Source: UBA5704 sp036380715
GTDB lineage: Bacteria; Acidobacteriota; Thermoanaerobaculia; Multivoradales; UBA5704
Reading direction: 5' to 3'
NCBI GenBank assembly: GCA_036380715.1
Contig: DASVEF010000365.1
Coordinates: 1 to 64,000 of the forward strand
Length of the DNA stretch: 64,000 nt
Position numbers and translations under genes: made by a program. The notes below the pieces were generated by a model, which ran no database searches, was not told the DNA's origin, and saw nothing but the letters and a program-made list of their open reading frames with translations. The first letter of the stretch is position 1, and every line of letters begins with the position of its first letter. Below, one piece after another: positions 50,540-57,136 of the stretch.

Positions 50540-52960
50540 ATGGCCCCGCGTTTTGATCCCGAGAGCCTGACGATCGATCTCTCGGTCGCCGACCTCCTCG
50601 AAGCACCCCTGACGCGCAGCCTGGGCTTCGCCAACCGCGGCGGCTACGAGCGGCTGTGGCTCGGCCAGGCCATTCACGGGCGGTATCAGGAGCAGGCGCT
50701 GGAGGAGGACCCCTCCTACCGGCGCGAGGTGGTGGTCCGCCACGCCTTCGACCACCGCGGCTGGAGGGTCCAGGTCCACGGGCGGATCGACGGCCTGCGC
50801 AAGGAGGCCGACGGCTCGCTGGTCGTCGAGGAGATCAAGTCGGTGCGCCGCGGCGGAGCCCTGCCGCCGCCGGTCCGCGAGATGTACCAGCGCCAGGCCA
50901 TCCTCTACGCCTGGATGCTCGGCCGCACCGAAGAGGTCCCGGTCCGCGCCGAGCTGATCCTGATCGCCATCGGCAGCGACGACGTCGAGCGCCAGGCGCT
51001 GACCCTCGACGTCGCGGAGCTCGAGGTCTCCATCCACAAGCGGCTCAACGTGCTGATCCGCTCCTGGGAGGGAGAGCGGCAGCGGGCCCAGGAGCGGCGC
51101 GAAGCCGCGGAGCGCCTGGTCTTCCCCTATCCCGAGCCCCGGCCCGGACAGGAGCTGATCCTCGCCGCCGCCGAGACCGCGGTGGCCAACCGCGAGCACC
51201 TGCTGCTCCAGGCGACCACCGGCATCGGCAAGACCGTCGCGACCCTGTACCCGGCCCTCAAATACGCCCTGGCGAACGACAAGCGCCTCTTCGTCCTCAC
51301 CGCCAAGACGACGCAGCAGGAGATGGCGACCGCCGTGCTCGCCCTCCTCAACCAGCAGGGGGCCTTCCGGTCGCTCCGCCTGCGGGCCAAGGCCAAGATG
51401 TGCGCCAACGACCAGATCCTCTGCCACGAGGAGTACTGCCGGTACGCCAAGGACTACGGCATGAAGCTGGTCACCTCGGGGGTGCTCGGCCACATCTACG
51501 CGAATCACACGGCGATCGAGCCGGACCATGTCTACGCCGCGGCCAAGGCGGCCGAGGTCTGCCCCTTCGAGGTCAGCCTGGAGCTGTCCGGCCGGGTGCA
51601 GGTGACGGTCTGCGATTATAACTACGCTTTCGACCCCTACGTGTCGCTGACGTCCTTCGCTCCGGACGAGGACCTCTCCGACACGATCCTGGTCGTCGAC
51701 GAGGTCCACAACCTGGTCGACCGCGGGCGCGGCTACTACAGCCCGGAGCTCTCCTCGGCCGACGCGGTGCGGGCGGCCGAGATGGTGGGGCGCTGGGGCG
51801 AGCCGATCCACCGCCGCATCGAGAGCCTCTGCCGGCAACTGGCCAGGATCCTGGAGGACACGGTCGCCGACGCCCTGGACGAGGGGCCGCCGGGCGACCG
51901 CGCGGTCGAGTATCCGCTGCCCGAGGACCGCTTCTGGCGGCTGCGTCCGGAGCTCGACGCGGCCTTCATCGACTACCTGGAGCACCAGCGCGAGACCCGC
52001 ACCTTCCGGCCCGAGGACCCGTTCGTCGACCTCTACTTCGGCTTCCTCCGCTTCCTCAACGCGCTCGCCGTGTCGGACGACGCCTTCAGCCACTGCGCCG
52101 AGGCGCGGAAGGGGGAGGCGCGGCTGAAGGTCCTGTGCAAGGACCCCAGCCGCTTCCTGGGCGCGGTGATCCAGCGCACCCACTCGACGATCGGCCTGTC
52201 GGCCACCATCTCGCCGCCGGAGTTCTACACCGGCCTCCTCGGCTTCGAGGCGGGCCGCACCGCCTTCGTGGAGATCGCCAACCCGTTCCCGACCGAGAAC
52301 CGCCGGGTGGTGATCGACCCGACGGTGGCGACCACGTACAAGGTCCGCCCGGCCAACTACGACCGTATCGCCGAGCGGCTGGCGGGCTTCGCGGACGCGG
52401 TGCCGGGCAACTGCCTGGCGCTGTTCCCCAGCTACCAGTTCCTCTCCGAGGTGACCGGCCGCATGCGCCTGCGCGCCAAGCGGGTGCTCGTCCAGCGCCA
52501 GGCGGACAGCGACAAGGAGCGCGACCTGATCCTCCAGGCCCTCCGCTCGGCCGTGTTCGGAGACATCCTCCTGGTCGCCGTGGCGGGCGGAGTCTTCGCC
52601 GAGGGGGTCGACTACCCCGGCGAGGTCCTGAAGGCCGTCGCGGTCGTCGGTCCGTGCCTACCGGCCTTGACCCTGGAGCAGCAGCTCCTCAAGGAGTATT
52701 ACCAGGACCGCTTCGACCGCGGCTTCGAGTACTCCTTCGTGGTGCCGGGCATGACCCGCGTGGTCCAGGCCGCCGGCCGTCTCATCCGCTCGCCGCAGGA
52801 CACCGGCGTCATCGCCCTCTTCGACCAGCGCTTCCTCGCCTCCCCGTACCGCAACTACCTTCCCCCCGACTGGCTGCCCGACGAAGGAGCCGGGGCGCTC
52901 GTCGGCGATCCGGCGGAGGTGGCGGAAGAGTTCTTCCGCGTGCTCAGCCTGAGGAGGTAA
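50540..52960 (+). CDS. PD-(D/E)XK nuclease-Rad3/DinG-type helicase fusion
   Basis: The 806-residue protein has an N-terminal PD-(D/E)XK nuclease-like domain (about 60-190; IDGLRKEADGSLVVEEIKSV gives the D...ExK pattern). It is joined to an XPD/Rad3-type superfamily 2 helicase: ATTGIGKTVAT Walker A, VVDEVHN DEAH box and VVQAAGRLIRS motif VI. Four cysteines between about 288 and 341 (MCANDQILC, EYCRY, VCPFE) would hold an Fe-S cluster. It unwinds and may cut DNA during repair. The frame runs through without interruption. Confidence 0.88.
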   Translation: MAPRFDPESLTIDLSVADLLEAPLTRSLGFANRGGYERLWLGQAIHGRYQEQALEEDPSYRREVVVRHAFDHRGWRVQVHGRIDGLRKEADGSLVVEEIKSVRRGGALPPPVREMYQRQAILYAWMLGRTEEVPVRAELILIAIGSDDVERQALTLDVAELEVSIHKRLNVLIRSWEGERQRAQERREAAERLVFPYPEPRPGQELILAAAETAVANREHLLLQATTGIGKTVATLYPALKYALANDKRLFVLTAKTTQQEMATAVLALLNQQGAFRSLRLRAKAKMCANDQILCHEEYCRYAKDYGMKLVTSGVLGHIYANHTAIEPDHVYAAAKAAEVCPFEVSLELSGRVQVTVCDYNYAFDPYVSLTSFAPDEDLSDTILVVDEVHNLVDRGRGYYSPELSSADAVRAAEMVGRWGEPIHRRIESLCRQLARILEDTVADALDEGPPGDRAVEYPLPEDRFWRLRPELDAAFIDYLEHQRETRTFRPEDPFVDLYFGFLRFLNALAVSDDAFSHCAEARKGEARLKVLCKDPSRFLGAVIQRTHSTIGLSATISPPEFYTGLLGFEAGRTAFVEIANPFPTENRRVVIDPTVATTYKVRPANYDRIAERLAGFADAVPGNCLALFPSYQFLSEVTGRMRLRAKRVLVQRQADSDKERDLILQALRSAVFGDILLVAVAGGVFAEGVDYPGEVLKAVAVVGPCLPALTLEQQLLKEYYQDRFDRGFEYSFVVPGMTRVVQAAGRLIRSPQDTGVIALFDQRFLASPYRNYLPPDWLPDEGAGALVGDPAEVAEEFFRVLSLRR

Positions 52961-52964
52961 GGAG

Positions 52965-53079
52965 CCCTCACCCCCGTCCCCTCTCCCGTCACCGGGAGAG
53001 GGGCGCCCCCCACCCATCCTCCTCTCTCTTCGCGTTTTCCCCCTCTCCCGGTGACGGGAGAGGGGGCCAGGGGTGAGGG
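52965..53079. repeat. REPIN-like element, 115 bp
   Basis: It begins CCCTCACCCCC and ends GGGGTGAGGG, with two inner CCCTCTCCCG/CGGGAGAGGG hairpins. It has the same length as the element at 47849 and separates the helicase gene from the SPFH operon. Confidence 0.75.
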
Positions 53080-53115
53080 CCCGCAACCTTTCCCTTCCTC
53101 TTGCGTATTTGGGAT

Positions 53116-53133
53116 CAGAGTGATATCACTCTG
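53116..53133. promoter_or_regulatory. 18-bp perfect palindrome, probable operator
   Basis: CAGAGTGATATCACTCTG is its own reverse complement and lies 27 bases before the SPFH start codon. It is well placed for a dimeric repressor; the Arc-type protein two genes on or an unlinked regulator could bind it. Confidence 0.7.
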
Positions 53134-53160
53134 GTGTCAAACGGAGAGGAGAGAACCACC

Positions 53161-54030
53161 ATGATCCGCGAGAGAGAATTCAACGGCACGTCCGGCCTGG
53201 GGATGCTGTTGCTGTTCCTCGTTCTGTCGCTGGCGTCCATCGCCGGCCTGATCTACTCGACCAACCGAGGGCTGTTGCCGAGCGTGATCGCCAGCGTGCT
53301 GCTGATGCTGGCGTCCATCCTCGGCCTGTGCGGCCTGTTCATCGTCAACCCCAACGAGGCCAAGGTGCTGCAGCTCTTCGGCGACTATGTGGGGACGGCC
53401 AGGCTGCCCGGGCTGCGGTGGGCGAACCCCTTCTACAGCAAGAAGAAGGTGTCGGCGCGGACGCGCAACTTCGAGACCGGCAAGCTCAAGGTCAACGACC
53501 ACAGCGGCAACCCGATCGAGATCGCGGCGGTCGTGGTGTGGAAGGTGGTCGACACCGCCGAGGCCATGTTCAACGTGGACGACTACATCAACTTCGTCCA
53601 CGTGCAGAGCGAGTCGGCGATCCGCAACCTGGCGACCCAGTACTCCTACGTGGCCGACCGCGACGGGGAGATGGCCCTGTCCAGCCACACGGCCGAGATC
53701 TCGGGGCAGCTCCGCGTCGAGATCCAGGAGCGGCTGGAGCAGGCGGGGGTCCAGGTGCTGGAGGCGCGCATCAGCCACCTCGCCTACTCGCCCGAGATCG
53801 CCGCGGCCATGCTCCAGCGGCAGCAGGCGAGCGCCGTGGTCGCGGCCCGCAGCAAGATCGTCGAGGGCGCGGTCGGCATGGTCGAGCACGCCCTGCAGAT
53901 GCTCTCCGAGAGAGGGGTCATCGACCTCGACCCCGAGCGCCGGGCAGCCATGGTGAGCAACCTCCTGGTGGTGCTCTGCGGCGACCGTCATCCGCAGCCG
54001 GTGATCAACGCGGGCAGCCTCTACCACTGA
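53161..54030 (+). CDS. SPFH/band-7 (prohibitin-like) membrane protein
   Basis: The 289-residue protein has two N-terminal transmembrane helices (about 13-33 and 40-62), then a band-7 domain: VNPNEAKVLQLFGDYVGTAR, ARTRNFETGKLKVNDHSGNP, and a helical region with AYSPEIAAAMLQRQQASAVV. SPFH proteins assemble in membrane microdomains and scaffold other proteins. The ATG at 53161 follows GAGGAGAG. It is the first gene of a likely operon with the Arc and HNH genes. Confidence 0.9.
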   Translation: MIREREFNGTSGLGMLLLFLVLSLASIAGLIYSTNRGLLPSVIASVLLMLASILGLCGLFIVNPNEAKVLQLFGDYVGTARLPGLRWANPFYSKKKVSARTRNFETGKLKVNDHSGNPIEIAAVVVWKVVDTAEAMFNVDDYINFVHVQSESAIRNLATQYSYVADRDGEMALSSHTAEISGQLRVEIQERLEQAGVQVLEARISHLAYSPEIAAAMLQRQQASAVVAARSKIVEGAVGMVEHALQMLSERGVIDLDPERRAAMVSNLLVVLCGDRHPQPVINAGSLYH

Positions 54031-54037
54031 GGAGCCC

Positions 54038-54244
54038 TTGGCGATCCGGAAGAGCTATCCGCTGCGGCTGGACCCGGAGGTCTACGAAGCCCTCCGGGTC
54101 TGGGCCGACGACGAGATGCGCAGCGTCAACGCGCAAATCGAGTTCCTGCTCGCGCGCGCCCTGCGTCAGGCCGGGCGCGCGCCGCGCGGTATCCGGGACG
54201 AGGGGAAGGAGGAGGAACCCGGGAAGACGGACGAGGGGCCGTAG
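54038..54244 (+). CDS. Arc-type ribbon-helix-helix protein
   Basis: The 68-residue protein reads MAIRKSYPLRLDPEVYEALR and then EMRSVNAQIEFLLARAL, an Arc/MetJ ribbon-helix-helix. It starts with TTG; GAGGAG overlaps the SPFH stop codon, giving tight coupling. Genes of this type frequently follow SPFH genes. The acidic tail (DEGKEEEPGKTDEGP) is typical. It may repress the operon through the upstream palindrome. Confidence 0.85.
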   Translation: MAIRKSYPLRLDPEVYEALRVWADDEMRSVNAQIEFLLARALRQAGRAPRGIRDEGKEEEPGKTDEGP

Positions 54245-54257
54245 CGTTTTCCAGAGC

Positions 54258-54527
54258 GTGCGATGCGCGCTCTGCGAACGGGAGGTCGCCCACCTCACCG
54301 TCCATCACCTGATCCCCAAGCAGCGAGACGGCCGGGAAGGCCCCACGATCGACGTCTGCCCGGCCTGCCACCGCCAGATCCATACCCTCTACGACAACGT
54401 CCGTCTGGAGCGCGAGCTCAACTGCCTGGAACGGCTCCGCGACGAGCCCGAGATGCGCCGCTTCCTCGCCTGGATTCGCAAGCAGGACCCGCACAAGCGG
54501 ATCAAGGTGCGAGGGGGGCGTCGATGA
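54258..54527 (+). CDS. HNH-type zinc-finger protein
   Basis: The 89-residue protein has CALCEREVAHLTVHHLIPKQ and VCPACHRQIHTLYDN, an HNH nuclease-like fold with two CxxC zinc pairs. GTG at 54258 is the earliest plausible start; no strong ribosome-binding site is seen and a start inside the previous gene cannot be excluded. It may cut DNA or only bind it. Its 3' end overlaps the convergent BNR-repeat gene by 26 bases. Confidence 0.75.
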   Translation: MRCALCEREVAHLTVHHLIPKQRDGREGPTIDVCPACHRQIHTLYDNVRLERELNCLERLRDEPEMRRFLAWIRKQDPHKRIKVRGGRR

Positions 54528-55539
54528 ACAGCCCCTCGCTGGAGAGCCGCCACCTGCGGGCTTCGTTCTCGGTCTTGTAGAGGCCCGTGTCCGGCCCCGT
54601 GGCGGCGCCGCCGGCCCAGAGAATGTCCGAGTCGTCGGGGTGGATCGCCAGCGCGGAGATCGAGATCCTGCCCATGCCCAGGCTCGCCCGCCTCCACGTG
54701 ACGCCGCCGTCTCCGCTCTTGAAGACCCCGATCTCAGTGCCCACGTAGAGGACGTCCCGCCCCGCGACGCTGGCGTCGAGGACCAGGGTGAAGATCCTCA
54801 CGGCCGGCAAGCCGCCGTTCACCGGCCGCCAGTGGAGCCCGCGGTCGGTGCTCTTGACCACCCCGCGGAGAGTGGCGGCGTAGAGCGTGCGCGGAGCCCG
54901 CGGATGGACGACGACCTCCTGGATGCGCAGATCGCTCCCGCCCAGGGCGGTCCAGGAGGCGCCGCGGTTCGTGCTCCCGTAGAGAGTCGTTCCGGTAGCG
55001 GCGTAGATCCTGTTGTGAAACGTGGGATCGATCGCCAGCGAGATCGCCGCGGCATCCCCCATCCCCTGGTTGGAGGGGAACCAGCGCTCGCCGCCGGTGC
55101 GGGTCTTGTACACCCCCTGGAAGGTGCCCGCGTAGACAACCTGCGCGTTCGCGGGATCGACCGCCAGCGCGAAGATCGGCATCAAGCTCCCGCAGCCGCA
55201 GAACGGCGGAGGAGGAGGCAACCCACGGTTCACCTGGGTCCAGGTCTCCCCTGCGTCGGTGCTCCGGAACACGCCGGCCACCGTGGGAAGGGCGCCGATC
55301 GACACGTACAGGATGTCTGGATCGGAGGGCGAAACCGCCAGGGCCTGCACCAGGGATTCCGGCAGGCTCAACCGGAACCAGCTCTCCCCTCCGTCCACGC
55401 TCTTGTAGACACCGGCGTCCGTCCCGGCATAGAGGACGTCGGGATCAGAGGGGTTGACGGCCAGGGAGGTCACTCTCTCGGCGTACAGCGGACCGGCGAA
55501 GAGAGCGAGCGCGAAGGCGATGCGGACGAGGGTTTTCAT
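54502..55539 (-). CDS. Exported BNR/sortilin-type repeat protein
   Basis: The 345-residue protein has a signal peptide (MKTLVRIAFALALFAGPLYA) and about seven repeats of the form DPxxxxVLYAGTxxGVYKSxDGGxxW, which build a beta-propeller as in VPS10/sortilin and YCF48-like proteins. It is secreted or periplasmic and probably binds protein or glycan. ATG at 55539 follows AGGGGAG; an upstream start at 55596 lacks a signal peptide. Confidence 0.82.
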   Translation of the reverse strand: MKTLVRIAFALALFAGPLYAERVTSLAVNPSDPDVLYAGTDAGVYKSVDGGESWFRLSLPESLVQALAVSPSDPDILYVSIGALPTVAGVFRSTDAGETWTQVNRGLPPPPPFCGCGSLMPIFALAVDPANAQVVYAGTFQGVYKTRTGGERWFPSNQGMGDAAAISLAIDPTFHNRIYAATGTTLYGSTNRGASWTALGGSDLRIQEVVVHPRAPRTLYAATLRGVVKSTDRGLHWRPVNGGLPAVRIFTLVLDASVAGRDVLYVGTEIGVFKSGDGGVTWRRASLGMGRISISALAIHPDDSDILWAGGAATGPDTGLYKTENEARRWRLSSEGLFIDAPLAP

Positions 55540-55717
55540 GGCGTTGGCTCCCCTTGGAAGATGCGGACCTGGATCATGTCTCCTCCATAGTTTCACACAT
55601 TCTTACGGAAGAGAGGCGCCGGGCGTCGGGACGGAATTTCCATTTCGGGTCCGTCAGCTATGTAGACAGAGGAAGCCGTCTATCTAGACCCGTAATGACC
55701 GAAGTGGAAGGATGATG

Positions 55718-57136
55718 ATGGCCGATACGCCGACCTACAAGTACGACGTCTTCCTCAGCTACAGCCACCGTGACGGAGAGTGGGTGCGGGGGCAACTGCT
55801 GCCTCGGCTGCGGGAAGCGGGGCTGAAGGTCATCTACGACGACTTGTTCGAGCTTGGCGTGGCCAGCGTGATCAACATGGAGCGGGCGGTAGAAGACAGC
55901 CGCTGCACGCTGGTCGTGCTCACGCCGTCCTGGGTGAAGAGTCAGTGGACGGAATTCGAGGAGCTCCTGACGACCACCAAAGACCCGTCCGGGAGACGCA
56001 AGCGGCTGATCCCGCTGCGTCTCGAGCCCTGCGATCCGCCGAGCCGTATCGCCATGCTGACGCACATCGACCTCACACGGCCGGAGGAGCGCGAGACGAG
56101 AATGCAGAGGTTGCTGGCGTCGCTCACCGGCGGTGGCGCTCTCCCTTCGGAGCCAGCCCGCGGTGAACCGGTCCGCCGTGGCCTGGAAGCCTTGACCGAG
56201 CTATTGAAAGAAAACGAGGTGCGCGGAGCCGTGGCCGCCTTCTCCTTCCATTTCAAGGAGGCCAGCCGGCAGATCGAGATCCTGAGCAGCTACAAGGATC
56301 TGCACGACCTCCTCCATACCTTGCAGCAAAAGTGTTACGAACCGATCGTCGAGGAAGCCAGCCAACTCCCCGACAACAAGAAGAGCTGGGAAAACCTGCT
56401 GATCCACGAGAGTCGTCTACAAGGATACCTCGACGATCTCGGCGAGCTCGCTGGCCGGATGTCCTTGAAGGATGAAGCTTCAGACATCCTGGACGAGCTC
56501 TCCGCGGCTGCGGAGATCCTGAGCCAGGCCGTCGCGTCTTCAGACACCCAGAAGCTCGCCAAGGCCATATGGGAGATCGATCAGGTGCTGGCATTCCGGC
56601 CAACCGTGATCGATGCCCAACTGAATGCGACGGCGAAGGCGCTGAACCTGTCGGGACTCGCAGCGTCCATGAGGACCGTGTGCAGCAAGCTGCGTGAGCT
56701 CAACGTCCGTCCTGAGCAGGTTCACGAGCTCGAAACCGGTGTCGCGGCTCTGGAACGGCTCGCCGAAAGCCTGACCACCCTCGTCGATCATCATGGCCGG
56801 TGGCAGCGCGTAGAGCAGGAGCTGCGCAGAATCGCAGGCAATCTGGCCTCCTCCCTGGAGGAGCTGAAGAGCTCCTGGCCCCGTCTGAAGCGGCGGATCG
56901 AGCCGTTGTACGCAAGCAGCGACGAGAGATGGGCGCTCCTGCTCAAAGCGAACGGAGAGAACCTGGAGCGGTGTTTGGCAGAGCAGGAAGCGAACAGTAT
57001 CGAGTGCCAATTCAAGATGTATCGCGGGCGGGCGGATCAGCGTTTCTTTACCATCGACAAAAACCTGAAGGAACAGTGCCGGGAGCTGAGCAACACCAGC
57101 AAACCGTTGGACATGGTGATGAGGATTCTCGGATGA
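55718..57136 (+). CDS. TIR-domain protein with C-terminal helical region
   Basis: The 472-residue protein has a TIR domain at about 5-135: YKYDVFLSYSHRDGEWVRGQ, INMERAVEDSRCTLVVLTPS with a candidate catalytic Glu, and SQWTEFEELL. The rest (about 150-472) is predicted almost wholly helical, without a recognised domain, and probably mediates assembly with the next protein. Three ATGs stand in a row; the third, at 55718, has GGAAGG at the best spacing. The stop overlaps the start of the nSTAND gene by four bases. TIR domains of this type in defence operons consume NAD or make signalling nucleotides. Confidence 0.85.
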   Translation: MADTPTYKYDVFLSYSHRDGEWVRGQLLPRLREAGLKVIYDDLFELGVASVINMERAVEDSRCTLVVLTPSWVKSQWTEFEELLTTTKDPSGRRKRLIPLRLEPCDPPSRIAMLTHIDLTRPEERETRMQRLLASLTGGGALPSEPARGEPVRRGLEALTELLKENEVRGAVAAFSFHFKEASRQIEILSSYKDLHDLLHTLQQKCYEPIVEEASQLPDNKKSWENLLIHESRLQGYLDDLGELAGRMSLKDEASDILDELSAAAEILSQAVASSDTQKLAKAIWEIDQVLAFRPTVIDAQLNATAKALNLSGLAASMRTVCSKLRELNVRPEQVHELETGVAALERLAESLTTLVDHHGRWQRVEQELRRIAGNLASSLEELKSSWPRLKRRIEPLYASSDERWALLLKANGENLERCLAEQEANSIECQFKMYRGRADQRFFTIDKNLKEQCRELSNTSKPLDMVMRILG

